Source of the DNA: Marinomonas polaris DSM 16579
GTDB taxonomy: Bacteria; Pseudomonadota; Gammaproteobacteria; Pseudomonadales; Marinomonadaceae
Reading direction: 5' to 3'
Length of the DNA: 64,000 nucleotides
NCBI RefSeq assembly: GCF_900129155.1
Contig: NZ_FQVF01000011.1
Coordinates: 1-64,000 of the forward strand
Shown here: positions 56,385 to 64,000 of the stretch, piece after piece
Position numbering within the stretch: the stretch's first letter is position 1
Layout of the letters: each line of letters begins with the position of its first letter
Translations under genes and position numbers: made by a program
The notes under the pieces: generated by a model
Database searches by the model: none
What the model was told of the DNA's origin: nothing
The model's input: only the letters and a program-made list of their open reading frames with translations

Positions 56385-57608
56385 ATGACGCCTTCTATTT
56401 TATATTTTTCACCTCAACTAGCATCATGGAAGACGCAACTAGACACACTATTATTGACTTGTGGACAAGCCGTCGAATGGCAAGCTGTACAAAGTATTGA
56501 TCAGTCACCTGTTCTATCTGTCGTATTACTTGCAGAAAAAGATATAAAAGCATCTGATTGGCCTCTTTTAGCATCCAGAAAGACCATAGTTATCGTTGAC
56601 GAATGGAGCTTAGAACGTAGCGTTACATGGATACAAAGAGGAGCAGCAAACTGTTTTGCACGTGATGACGAACATCTCGCTGCATGGATAATATCCGAGT
56701 TATCGCAATTCACCTTAAGTCGCTCCCATAGCGATGAAGATGACGTGTTACAAGTCATCATAGATGCGATTCCCGTACCTATTTTTTTCAAAGACCATTT
56801 ACATATTTATCGAGGCTGCAACACAGCATTTTGTCAATCCCTTGGTTTTTCTCGTGAAAAAGTCATTGGTCATTCTGTATATGATGTAGCGCCAAAACAC
56901 CTCGCAGACACTTATTATGAAGCAGACCGTAAGTTATTGGCCAAAGGCGGCACGCAGTGTTATGAGGCGGAAGTACGATTTTCCGACGGTTCCCTCCATG
57001 AAATGGAGTTCAATAAAGCCGTTTTCACTAAATCAAATGGTCAAGCCTTAGGACAGGTTGGCGTCATGCTAGACGTTACCGAACGCAACCAATTAATCCG
57101 ACAGCTAGATAAAGCTACTCGCACAGACCCCTTAACAGGCACGTCAAATCGTAGAGAATTTAATCTCATCATTCATGATGAATTCAACAAACGAAAACAC
57201 TCGGAACAAACGCTCAGTTTAATGACATTGGACGTGGATTTTTTTAAGAAAATTAACGACAGATTTGGTCATGGTGGAGGCGATCAAGCACTGCAATTAA
57301 TCGCTAACTGGTTACAAAGCCAATTACGCTCCTCAGACACATTGTTTCGTGTTGGTGGCGAAGAGTTTTATATTTTAATGCGAGATACCGATATACAAAA
57401 CGCACTAAAAACCGCAGAGAGATTATGTAAAGGCATGGCGACTCATACCTTCTTAATCAATCAACAATCAGTACACATTACACTGTCTGCAGGTGTTATT
57501 GAATTAGCTCCAACTACAGACCTAGAAAGCGCTCTCGATATGGTAGACAAGGCATTGTACGAAGCAAAATCAGACGGTAGAAATTGTGTTTGTCCGGTAT
57601 TTCAGTAA
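56385..57608 (+). CDS. Cytoplasmic PAS-GGDEF diguanylate cyclase with pseudo-receiver N-terminus
   Basis: A 407-residue soluble protein. Residues 1-115 look like a response-regulator fold without its acceptor (VVLLAEKD and RKTIVIVDEWS, TWIQRGAANCFARDD) and precede a PAS domain (about 120-240, IPVPIFFKDHLHIYRGCN). The GGDEF domain (about 245-407) has the active site RVGGEEFYILMRD and an I-site RSSD. The start at 56385 has only a weak RBS. No membrane segment is present. It has its own promoter region after the chemoreceptor terminator. Confidence 0.9.
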   Translation: MTPSILYFSPQLASWKTQLDTLLLTCGQAVEWQAVQSIDQSPVLSVVLLAEKDIKASDWPLLASRKTIVIVDEWSLERSVTWIQRGAANCFARDDEHLAAWIISELSQFTLSRSHSDEDDVLQVIIDAIPVPIFFKDHLHIYRGCNTAFCQSLGFSREKVIGHSVYDVAPKHLADTYYEADRKLLAKGGTQCYEAEVRFSDGSLHEMEFNKAVFTKSNGQALGQVGVMLDVTERNQLIRQLDKATRTDPLTGTSNRREFNLIIHDEFNKRKHSEQTLSLMTLDVDFFKKINDRFGHGGGDQALQLIANWLQSQLRSSDTLFRVGGEEFYILMRDTDIQNALKTAERLCKGMATHTFLINQQSVHITLSAGVIELAPTTDLESALDMVDKALYEAKSDGRNCVCPVFQ

Positions 57609-57641
57609 TACATAGAAAATTTATTAAAAACACAACCTTAA

Positions 57642-57664
57642 ACGGGAACGATTTCCATTCCCGT
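57642..57664. terminator. Small hairpin after the PAS-GGDEF gene
   Basis: ACGGGAA (57642-57648) and TTCCCGT (57658-57664) with a 9-nt loop; a short pyrimidine stretch follows. A weak terminator at best. Confidence 0.45.
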
Positions 57665-57724
57665 CTGTCTATAGCGAAGTAATCATTGGCAGTCCCAACT
57701 TCATACTATAGATAGGAACCCGTA

Positions 57725-58771
57725 ATGAAACGTCCAAAAACAAAAACATCACTAATAACCTTAGCTGGCGCAACCTCGATACTCGCTTTTAGCAGTACAT
57801 CCGTTCAGGCAAGTGGCGAGGTTAATATTTACTCTGCTCGCAGCGAAGCACTTATCGCACCTTTGTTAGATATCTATTCAAAAGAAAACAATGTCAAAGT
57901 AAACCTAATTACCGGTAGCGCGGATGCCCTATTGAGCCGCCTACAATCAGAAGGTGACGCTAGCCCAGCCGATGTATTCATTACTGTTGATGCAGGACGT
58001 TTATACCGAGCAAAAGAAGCAGGCGTGCTTCAGCCGTTTGAAACTGACAATCTAAACAAAGTCGTGCCTGAGCACCTAAAAGACCGCGAAGGTTACTGGT
58101 ACGGCCTTTCTCAACGTGCTCGTGTTATCCTTTATAATCCAGAGACTGTATCCGCTGCCGATCTATCAACTTACGAAGATCTAGCTGACCCTAAATGGAA
58201 AGGCAAAATTTGCATCCGCTCTTCTAACAACATATACAACCAATCTTTGGTTGCTTCGATGATAGATGCAAACGGTGAAAAGCAAACTCTTGAGTGGATT
58301 AAAGGTTTAGTAGCCAACTTTGCTCGTCCACCAGCGGGTGGCGACACTGACCAGCTAAAAGCCGCAGCAGCGGGAGTTTGTGACATCGCCGTGGCGAATA
58401 CTTATTACTTTGGGCGTTTAGGTTTAAGCGATAAAGCAGATGAGCGTGCAGTTTTTGATAAATTAAAAATGTTCTGGCCTAACCAAGCTGACAACGAACG
58501 TGGCGCTCATGTGAATGTCAGCGGTATTGGCATCACCGCATCCGCGAAAAACAAAGAAAACGCGCAACGGCTCATTGACTTCTTAACCAATAAGCAAAGC
58601 CAAGAATGGTACGCCAACGTGAACAACGAATACGCAGTGATCGAAGGCGTGGCGCCACCTAAAAGCTTAGCAACGTTTGGTGAGTTCAAAGCCGATAAAG
58701 TGTCTTTGAGTGTATTAGGTGAAAACAACCGTCAAGCGGTTAAATTAATGGACCAAGGTGGTTGGAAGTAA
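57725..58771 (+). CDS. Periplasmic Fe(III)-binding protein (FbpA/FutA type)
   Basis: A 348-residue solute-binding protein of an iron ABC importer. A signal peptide ends near SVQASGEV. The double tyrosine of ANTYYFGRLG corresponds to the iron-ligand pair of FbpA, and the family segment NVSGIGITASAKNKENAQ is clear. AGGAA precedes the ATG. The permease and ATPase genes (fbpB, fbpC) are not adjacent: next comes an ABC-F gene, which is not a transporter component. The importer's other subunits must lie elsewhere. No good Fur box was found directly upstream. Confidence 0.9.
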   Translation: MKRPKTKTSLITLAGATSILAFSSTSVQASGEVNIYSARSEALIAPLLDIYSKENNVKVNLITGSADALLSRLQSEGDASPADVFITVDAGRLYRAKEAGVLQPFETDNLNKVVPEHLKDREGYWYGLSQRARVILYNPETVSAADLSTYEDLADPKWKGKICIRSSNNIYNQSLVASMIDANGEKQTLEWIKGLVANFARPPAGGDTDQLKAAAAGVCDIAVANTYYFGRLGLSDKADERAVFDKLKMFWPNQADNERGAHVNVSGIGITASAKNKENAQRLIDFLTNKQSQEWYANVNNEYAVIEGVAPPKSLATFGEFKADKVSLSVLGENNRQAVKLMDQGGWK

Positions 58772-58793
58772 ATTAAGCTTTCCACCTCACGCA

Positions 58794-58832
58794 GCAAAAA
58801 AAGAGAAGAGGCGCTACGGCGTCTCTTCTTCC
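58794..58832. terminator. Terminator between the iron-binding protein gene and the ilvY remnant
   Basis: AGAAGAGGCGC and GCGTCTCTTCT form a stem around loop TACG, with a preceding A-run that gives Ts on the minus strand. It fits a convergent terminator for the iron-binding gene and for the original end of ilvY, whose remnant begins at 58825. Confidence 0.8.
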
Positions 58833-58876
58833 ATTAAATTCCAAAACGCTTCTACCAGCGGGTTCTTCAAGCTTTT
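58825..58876. repeat. 52-bp direct repeat, copy A (displaced ilvY 3' end)
   Basis: Identical at 51 of 52 bases to 60936-60987, the coding end of ilvY. Read on the minus strand it still encodes the ilvY C-terminal sequence KSLKNPLVEAFWNLMEE, here followed by ETP and a stop. It lies 5 bp beyond the ABC-F stop codon. Confidence 0.95.
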
Positions 58877-58881
58877 GCTCA

Positions 58882-60645
58882 CTAACGATTAAGAAATCTT
58901 TCAAACTGCTGATTCAATTCATCCAGCTCGTCTTGCCATAACTTTTGCTTAGCAGGCTTTTGACGCTTGGCTTTACGAGCTAAATCATCTGCCAGCAATT
59001 GCTCCAGCTCACAAATGCGTTCTAGTATTCGCTCATCATCCATCATGGCTTCTATCTTTATCGACTCACCTTGAGACGTATTGGATTGAGCTGCTTCTTG
59101 CTGCCCGCTTCTGGATTCGCTGCCTAGTTCACCACCCTGCGAGGCGAAATACACATCACTGTCGTGCAGCTCCACCAGCTGGCCATCGTGAATCCACCAA
59201 AACCGCGTGGCGATATTTTGGATAAAGCATTGGTCATGGGAAGTAAACAACAAAGACACGCCCTCTTGCGTCAGATCGGACTCCAACTCTTCTTTGCCTT
59301 GCAAATCAATGTGGTTGGTCGGTTCATCCATGATCAGCAAGTTCGGTTGATCTAGCAGAAACGTTAGCAACAAAATACGCGCTCGTTCGCCACCGCTGAG
59401 CACATTGACGCGCCGACCATGATCAAGATAAGGAAAGCCCCATTGAATCAAGACTCGACGAATCTCTTCTTGGCTGGCGGTGCAGTTTTGTCGAATCCAA
59501 TCGGCTATCCCTAGCTCAACATTAAACTGCTCTAGTTCTTGGTCAAAATAGCCAATGCGCACATTAGGATTGAATCGAGTCGCGTTCTGCTCACCAATCT
59601 CTTGTTGATACACGGCCATTAAATGTTCAATACAGCTGGATTTACCACTGCCATTCACACCCAGTAACGCAATGCGATCTCCTGGCCGAAAGTTCAAATC
59701 AGCAATGCTAAATAGCGGCCGTCCGTCAGGGCTAGTAATGGTTTCGTTTTCAAAAATAAAGACTTGCTTGGTTTTTAAAAACTCACTGTCGACTTTTAAC
59801 GACAAGCCCGAACCACGAGTCACAAAGGTTTTATTGACTTCCAGTTTATCAATGCGTTTTTCCATCGACTTGGCCTTGCGCGCTAAATCTTCGTTATCGT
59901 AAACCTTGCCCCATGTTGCCAGTCGTTTGGCACCGACTTTTAACTTGTCGATTTCTTTCTCTTCCGCTTCCCGTGTTTTTCGAGCAGCGTCGTCTAAATC
60001 CGCCAGCGCCACTTTGGCTTGTGAATAGGGAAGATTAAAGGCGTAACAACGCTCATCGCGTAACCATAAGGTCCGTTGCGTCACCGAGTCCAATAGATCA
60101 CGATCATGGGAAATCATCAGAAACGAGGGCACAGCCGGTAAGCTCAAGTAACGTTTTAAGAAATACATGGCTTTACCGTCCATATGGTTGCCCGGTTCAT
60201 CTAGCAACAATAATTCAGGTTCTAGAATGACCGCTCGAGCGAATAATACGAGGTTTTTCTGGCCACCACTGAGGGTATTTAATGGTCGTTGCAAAGTGGC
60301 TTCGTCAAAACCAAGCTGTTGCAGTAGGGTATCGACTTGATAACCTCGAATGACTTGTTCCTCTAGGGGAATAGTATCCAGCACCACTTGATGGGCGGAA
60401 ATCGCTTCTAACTCTGGGGATAGAAATTGCTCGACCAAACCAATTTTAAGACCACGTTGTCGATGTAACTGACCGCTATCTAATGTGAGTTCGCCAAGAA
60501 GGAGTTTTAATAGAGTGGATTTGCCGCAACCATTGTGGCCGACAAGGCCAATACGATCGCCAGATTCAATAGAAAAAGACAAGGACTCAAACAGGTGCTT
60601 ACTACCCGCTTGATAAGATAATTCAATAACAGAAATTAAAGACAT
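58882..60645 (-). CDS. ABC-F family ATPase (ribosome-associated type)
   Basis: Soluble 587-residue protein with two ABC domains and no membrane segment; ABC-F proteins act at the ribosomal E site in translation or antibiotic protection. Domain 1 has GLVGHNGCGKST and TLSGGQKNLVLFARA with Walker B LLLLDEPGNHMD (G replaces the usual T); domain 2 has LLGVNGSGKSS, VLSGGERARILL and LLIMDEPTNHID. The linker (about 220-290) is charged and lysine-rich. A basic, coiled C-terminal tail (about 520-587) ends QQFERFLNR. AGGTGA sits 3 nt before the ATG. It is preceded by a leader ORF and hairpins and is flanked by ilvY repeats, so regulation by ribosome stalling and acquisition by transfer are both suspected. 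Confidence 0.9.
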   Translation of the reverse strand: MSLISVIELSYQAGSKHLFESLSFSIESGDRIGLVGHNGCGKSTLLKLLLGELTLDSGQLHRQRGLKIGLVEQFLSPELEAISAHQVVLDTIPLEEQVIRGYQVDTLLQQLGFDEATLQRPLNTLSGGQKNLVLFARAVILEPELLLLDEPGNHMDGKAMYFLKRYLSLPAVPSFLMISHDRDLLDSVTQRTLWLRDERCYAFNLPYSQAKVALADLDDAARKTREAEEKEIDKLKVGAKRLATWGKVYDNEDLARKAKSMEKRIDKLEVNKTFVTRGSGLSLKVDSEFLKTKQVFIFENETITSPDGRPLFSIADLNFRPGDRIALLGVNGSGKSSCIEHLMAVYQQEIGEQNATRFNPNVRIGYFDQELEQFNVELGIADWIRQNCTASQEEIRRVLIQWGFPYLDHGRRVNVLSGGERARILLLTFLLDQPNLLIMDEPTNHIDLQGKEELESDLTQEGVSLLFTSHDQCFIQNIATRFWWIHDGQLVELHDSDVYFASQGGELGSESRSGQQEAAQSNTSQGESIKIEAMMDDERILERICELEQLLADDLARKAKRQKPAKQKLWQDELDELNQQFERFLNR

Positions 60646-60648
60646 AAG

Positions 60649-60771
60649 TCACCTATGCGCAAAATATCAAAAAGATATGCACAGATGAGCACTGACAATA
60701 TTCAGACGTTTTGTATCAGTTCAGAAAAGTAATATCAGCGAAATCTGTGCGTTAACAACAAATTTGCGCTG
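60649..60771 (-). promoter_or_regulatory. Predicted translational attenuator upstream of the ABC-F gene
   Basis: Four arms on the minus-strand RNA. Arm 1 (60758-60771, CAGCGCAAAUUUGU) pairs with arm 2 (60736-60748, ACAGAUUUCGCUG) in 13 bp with one bulge and one G-U. Arm 2 with its flank (GCACAGAU, 60743-60750) can instead pair with arm 3 (AUCUGUGC, 60679-60686). Arm 3 (60674-60686) can pair with arm 4 (60656-60668; UGUGCA with UGCGCA, AUAUC with GAUAU), which abuts the AGGUGA site at 60649-60654. Arm 1 covers codons 21-25 of the leader. Structures were matched by eye. Confidence 0.6.
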
Positions 60772-60832
60772 TGCGTAGATCACCAAGATGAAATGCGAAA
60801 TCTAATTCACATTGATATGCAATTACTTGCAT
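60752..60832 (-). CDS. 26-residue leader peptide upstream of the ABC-F gene
   Basis: Short ORF starting MQVIAYQCEL and ending RTAQICC, with the exceptionally strong RBS AAAGGAGG (60839-60846) 6 nt before the ATG, and a promoter 40 bp further up. Its stop lies in the loop of the arm 1-arm 2 hairpin, and its last codons form arm 1. It is not like any protein I recognise. It is most likely a sensor: a ribosome stalled near its end would free the ABC-F ribosome-binding site. It ends 106 bp before the ABC-F start. Confidence 0.65.
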   Translation of the reverse strand: MQVIAYQCELDFAFHLGDLRTAQICC

Positions 60833-60873
60833 GGGTGGCCTCCTTTATTATGTTGGTGAATTGGAGATAAAAG

Positions 60874-60901
60874 TATATACCTGAGCAAGTCAGAATATCA
60901 A
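60874..60901 (-). promoter_or_regulatory. Promoter of the leader/ABC-F unit
   Basis: Minus-strand -35 TTGATA (60896-60901), 16-nt spacer, -10 TATATA (60874-60879; TATACT overlaps with an 18-nt spacer). Transcription would start near 60866, giving a short 5' end before the leader RBS. It lies within the inserted unit. Confidence 0.6.
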
Positions 60902-60927
60902 CGAGGGGAATGTGTTTAAAATATCAT

Positions 60928-61821
60928 TCATCCCCCTTCTTCCATCAAATTCCAAAACGCTTCTACCAGCGGGTTCTTCAAGCTTTTCTTCAGAGCAAAC
61001 AAACCAATATCATATGGCTCCAATTCAGGTTGTACATCTAGCACCTTAATTCGGTCTACCAATGGGCTGTTATCCAATACAATTTTTGGCACCACGCCGA
61101 TACCAAAACCCAAACTCACCATACTCACGATCGCCTCGTTACCGGTGACTTGCGCATAAATCCGTGGCGCGATGTCGTGCTGGCGAAACCATTCATCGAC
61201 ACGCGTTCGAGACACGCCACTTTCTGAAAGAATCATTGGAATATTCGCCCACTCTTCCGGCGTAGTTGGCGTGTTTGTTGGCACATTCGGCACTTGCTGC
61301 TCAAGGGGAGCAATAAACAACAAAGGCGAGATAGCGATAGGTTTAAAGGCTAATCCACGAGGCAAGTTAGTTGGACGTGCAGCAAGACTAATGTCTTCTT
61401 TACCATCGAGAACATGGGCTATAGCGTGTTCTGGATCACCCGTGCGCAGTTTGATTTCAATAGCAGGATAGGCAATACGAAAACGCCGCAGCAACTCATA
61501 CAAAAAACTGTAACTCGCTGTTACTGAGCCATAAAGGCTGATTTCACCGCTAAGCTGGTCGGAATTATCCGTCAGTTCATGACGAATTAAGTTCCATTGT
61601 CGGCTGGTATCACGCGCATACTTGAGAAATTTCTGCCCTTCTTGGGTCAATGCCACGGTGCGATTGTCGCGGTTGAACAGCGCTACACCTAGCTCATCCT
61701 CTAAGTGCCGAATGTTACGCGACATGGCAGAAATACTGATATGGCATTCGTCACTGGCGCGTCCGAAGTTCAATGTTTCCGCCAAGGCGAGGAACTGTTT
61801 AAGCGTCTTAATATTCATCAT
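60928..61821 (-). CDS. ilvY: LysR regulator IlvY
   Basis: LysR activator of ilvC, 297 residues (same as E. coli IlvY), responding to the acetohydroxy-acid substrates of IlvC. The helix-turn-helix is in NFGRASDECHISISAMSRNI, and the effector domain is full length. It is divergent from ilvC across about 220 bp, the classical ilvY-ilvC arrangement, which makes the assignment strong. Its last 17 codons lie in the 52-bp direct repeat (60936-60987), and the terminal codons (EEGG-stop) differ from the displaced remnant (EEETP-stop), showing that the end of the gene was exchanged. Confidence 0.95.
   Translation of the reverse strand: MMNIKTLKQFLALAETLNFGRASDECHISISAMSRNIRHLEDELGVALFNRDNRTVALTQEGQKFLKYARDTSRQWNLIRHELTDNSDQLSGEISLYGSVTASYSFLYELLRRFRIAYPAIEIKLRTGDPEHAIAHVLDGKEDISLAARPTNLPRGLAFKPIAISPLLFIAPLEQQVPNVPTNTPTTPEEWANIPMILSESGVSRTRVDEWFRQHDIAPRIYAQVTGNEAIVSMVSLGFGIGVVPKIVLDNSPLVDRIKVLDVQPELEPYDIGLFALKKSLKNPLVEAFWNLMEEGG
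60936..60987. repeat. 52-bp direct repeat, copy B (coding end of ilvY)
   Basis: Matches 58825-58876 at 51 of 52 bases (single T/C difference at position 11). The two copies start 2,111 bp apart and enclose the promoter, leader and ABC-F gene. Confidence 0.95.
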
Positions 61822-62044
61822 GAAACCTTCGCACGATTACTGTCCGTTCATCATAAAACATGTTTGCAAAAAATGGGACACTATATTGCGAATATATCAA
61901 TTTACGAAAAGGTTCTACTACGTTAGATTAGCTCTACTCGCAGGACGTCATAAAAAGCATGGCTTGGCGACTGTGTAATCCATTTTTAATATCAGCGTGT
62001 TTTTATCGTTGATACATTAATCAAATCTATAGGATGTGTATAAC
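61822..62044. promoter_or_regulatory. ilvY-ilvC divergent control region
   Basis: A 223-bp region with LysR-type candidate sites: TTTGCA near 61863 and the partly palindromic ATATTGCGAATATAT near 61885, with TTG and CAA ends. In E. coli IlvY binds two operators here. Exact sites are inferred. Confidence 0.45.
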
Positions 62045-63517
62045 ATGGCTAACTACTTCAATACTTTGCCGCTACGCGAGCAACTAGCTCAATTAGCAAA
62101 ATGTCGCTTCATGGACAGCTCTGAATTTGCAGATGGCGTAGAAGCGCTTAAAGGCAAAAAAATGGTTGTTATCGGTTGTGGTGCACAAGGTCTTAACCAA
62201 GGCTTGAACCTACGTGATTCTGGTCTAGACGTTTCTTACGCTTTGCGTCCTGAAGCGATTGCACAAAAACGTCAGTCTTGGAAAAACGCGACTGAAAACG
62301 GTTTTGTTGTTGGCACTTACGAAGATTTGATCCCAACTGCCGATGTAGTTTTGAACCTAACACCAGATAAGCAACACACTCCAGTTGTTACTGCTGTTAT
62401 GCCTCTTATGAAGAAAGACGCTTGCCTATCTTACTCTCACGGTTTCAACATCGTAGAAGAAGGCATGAAAATCCGCGAAGACTTAACAGTAATCATGGTT
62501 GCTCCTAAGTGCCCAGGTTCTGAAGTTCGTGCTGAATACGTTCGTGGTTTCGGTGTTCCAACACTGATCGCAGTTCACGAAGACAACGATCCTAAAGGTG
62601 AAGGTCTTGCGCTAGCAAAAGCGTACGCGGTAGGTACCGGCGGTCACAAAGCAGGCGTTTTGATGTCTTCTTTCATCGCTGAAGTTAAATCTGACCTTAT
62701 GGGTGAGCAAACTATCCTTTGTGGTATGTTGCAAACTGGCTCTATCCTTTGCTTCGACAAAATGGTTGAAGAAGGCATCGACGCTGGCTACGCATCTCGC
62801 TTGATCCAATTCGGTTGGGAAACTATCACTGAAGCATTGAAATACGGCGGCGTGACCAACATGCTAGATCGTCTTTCTAACCCAGCTAAGATCAAAGCAT
62901 TCGATCTTTCTGAAGAACTAAAAGTGATCATGCGTCCTTTGTACAACAAGCACCAAGACGACATCATCAGTGGTCACTTCTCTCAAACTATGATGGAAGA
63001 CTGGGCGAACGATGATAAAAATCTTCTTCAATGGCGTGCAGACACGGCTGAAACTAACTTCGAAAAAACACCTGCTGGCGATGTAGAAATTTCTGAGCAA
63101 GAATTCTTCGACAACGGTATCTTGATGGTTGCTATGGTTAAAGCTGGCGTTGAGCTTGCTTTCGAAACTATGACAGCAGCTGGCATCATTGCTGAATCTG
63201 CTTACTACGAGTCTCTACACGAAACGCCACTAATCGCGAACACAATCGCTCGTAAGAAATTGTACGAAATGAACGCGACAATCTCTGATACAGCGGAATA
63301 CGGTTGCTACCTATACAATCACGCTTGTGTTCCACTATTGGCTGACTTCATGAAAGACATCAAAACCGACGTTATCGGTAAAGGTCTTTCTCTAGAAGAT
63401 ACTGGCGTTGATAACAAGCGCTTAATCGAAGTAAACACAGCGCTTCGTTCACATCCAGTAGAAGCAGTTGGCTCAGTATTGCGCGGTCACATGGCTGACA
63501 TGAAGAAGATCGTTTAA
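62045..63517 (+). CDS. ilvC: Ketol-acid reductoisomerase (class II)
   Basis: NADPH- and Mg-dependent enzyme that isomerises and reduces acetolactate or acetohydroxybutyrate in valine, isoleucine and leucine synthesis. The 490-residue length is that of the long class II form (E. coli 491). The cofactor motif is [15 protein letters not shown], and the conserved acidic Mg-binding segments such as [15 protein letters not shown] follow. The ATG at 62045 is preferred to the GTG at 62036, which has no room for an RBS. Codon use is strongly biased to optimal codons, as in a highly expressed gene. IlvY is its divergent activator. Confidence 0.97.
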   Translation: MANYFNTLPLREQLAQLAKCRFMDSSEFADGVEALKGKKMVVIGCGAQGLNQGLNLRDSGLDVSYALRPEAIAQKRQSWKNATENGFVVGTYEDLIPTADVVLNLTPDKQHTPVVTAVMPLMKKDACLSYSHGFNIVEEGMKIREDLTVIMVAPKCPGSEVRAEYVRGFGVPTLIAVHEDNDPKGEGLALAKAYAVGTGGHKAGVLMSSFIAEVKSDLMGEQTILCGMLQTGSILCFDKMVEEGIDAGYASRLIQFGWETITEALKYGGVTNMLDRLSNPAKIKAFDLSEELKVIMRPLYNKHQDDIISGHFSQTMMEDWANDDKNLLQWRADTAETNFEKTPAGDVEISEQEFFDNGILMVAMVKAGVELAFETMTAAGIIAESAYYESLHETPLIANTIARKKLYEMNATISDTAEYGCYLYNHACVPLLADFMKDIKTDVIGKGLSLEDTGVDNKRLIEVNTALRSHPVEAVGSVLRGHMADMKKIV

Positions 63518-63540
63518 TTTCAACTAGAGTTTAAACGTTA

Positions 63541-63577
63541 AAAAAAGCCGAGTGACTCATTGAGTACTCGGCTTTTT
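63541..63577. terminator. Rho-independent terminator of ilvC
   Basis: AAAAAAGCCGAGT and ACTCGGCTTTTTT form a long stem with a small CTCA/GAGT inner hairpin, 24 bp after the ilvC stop. Confidence 0.92.
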
Positions 63578-63615
63578 TGTCGCTTCTTGATATCAACAAC
63601 ACATTAGGAAATACC

Positions 63616-64000
63616 ATGGACAGCATCCGCTTAGACAATATCCTCCTCAACAAAGTAACAGTGAACTTTGATGATCGCTTTACCCTAAGCGAGATCGACT
63701 GGACCATTGAGCCAAACCAGCATTGGGTCATTACTGGCACAAACGGTGCGGGCAAATCGGCCTTGGCGGCTGTGCTGGCAGGCGTGGGGGAAATTGAAAA
63801 TGGCACAATCACCGGTCTGCCAAAAAATGTGGGATTGGTATCTTTTGAGGCCCAAGCGGAGCTGATTGCCAAAGAGCTGAAAAAAGACGATGCCGACATT
63901 ATGGACGTGATTTCCCTCGGCACGCCTGTACATGAAATGATCTTCGACAACTGCCAAGATCCAGAACTGGCTCACTCTTTAGTAGAAAAGTTCGGCCTAA
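63616..64000 (+). CDS. ModF-like ABC ATPase, 5' part (runs off the window)
   Basis: The first 128 codons of an open frame that continues past the window end. It begins MDSIRLDNILLNK behind AGGAA, and has Walker A VITGTNGAGKSALAAVLAG (about residues 41-59). The following VGLVSFEAQAELIAKELKK and the later acidic stretch resemble ModF, a soluble two-domain ABC ATPase of the molybdate locus in E. coli. The signature motif and second domain are outside the window, so ModF is probable but not proven. Confidence 0.75.
   Translation, partial: MDSIRLDNILLNKVTVNFDDRFTLSEIDWTIEPNQHWVITGTNGAGKSALAAVLAGVGEIENGTITGLPKNVGLVSFEAQAELIAKELKKDDADIMDVISLGTPVHEMIFDNCQDPELAHSLVEKFGL

Noticed and set aside
57625-57724. 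Fur box upstream of the iron-binding protein gene
   Set aside because: Only scattered matches to the 7-1-7 consensus; far weaker than the box at 23101-23115.
63531-63975. Two minus-strand frames at the right edge
   Set aside because: Shadows of the ModF-like gene, which has the RBS, Walker A motif and correct codon pattern.
1-64000. CRISPR arrays, prophage, insertion sequences, rRNA
   Set aside because: No regularly spaced repeats, phage structural genes, transposases or rRNA sequence were seen on either strand.

Overview
The window reads as chromosomal DNA of a marine gammaproteobacterium of the Oceanospirillales type, most likely Marinomonas or a close relative. This rests on moderate GC, AT-rich intergenic spacers and the mix of genes (kbl-tdh, nudC, ppnN, zapE, ilvY/ilvC, modF-like, DAB transporter, malonate genes, many diguanylate cyclases). 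The genus is an inference. No phage, insertion sequence, transposase, integrase or CRISPR array is visible.

Layout. 1-760: a dense minus-strand tRNA array (Ser, Asn, Pro, His, Lys, Lys, Asn, and a cut-off Pro). 780-9053: housekeeping genes: polysaccharide deacetylase, threonine catabolism (kbl-tdh), nudC, glutaminase, ppnN, zapE. 9134-14253: an inorganic-carbon (DAB) transporter pair with a divergent NhaR-like regulator. 14289-15509: an MFS transporter. 15696-23115: an iron-regulated cell-surface-signalling locus with a Fur box, FecI-like sigma factor, FecR-like anti-sigma, STN-type TonB receptor and a PqqL/FusC-like M16 protease; it looks like a protein-import-and-cleave system. 23202-36280: a peptide island with a five-gene peptide ABC transporter, two M20 peptidases, a LysR regulator, D-serine dehydratase, an amidase and a GST. 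36707-41033: a tightly overlapping five-gene operon of unknown product (thermostable-hemolysin family, AMP-ligase, haem-oxygenase-like diiron protein, SDR, exported TPR protein). 41135-46778: an AlaDH/PNT-family dehydrogenase, malonyl-CoA synthetase and decarboxylase, and an AlkC-like DNA glycosylase. 46775-57608: a signalling region with four GGDEF proteins (two of them a tandem duplication, one in an operon with a degenerate periplasmic 5'-nucleotidase), an MFS efflux pump and a chemoreceptor. 57725-64000: an orphan iron-binding protein, an ABC-F ATPase, ilvY and ilvC divergently arranged, and the start of a ModF-like gene.

The most unusual structure is around the ABC-F gene at 58882-60645. 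The gene, its promoter and a 26-codon leader peptide form a compact unit inserted at the 3' end of ilvY. The unit is bounded by a 52-bp direct repeat (51 of 52 bases identical) of the ilvY 3' end. Between leader and ABC-F start lie four complementary arms that can form mutually exclusive hairpins, one of which abuts the ABC-F ribosome-binding site. This is the layout expected of a ribosome-stalling (antibiotic-type) translational attenuator. Other points of interest are the signal-regulated FusC/PqqL-like import locus, the catalytically degraded nucleotidase next to a diguanylate cyclase, and the hemolysin/ligase/diiron operon.
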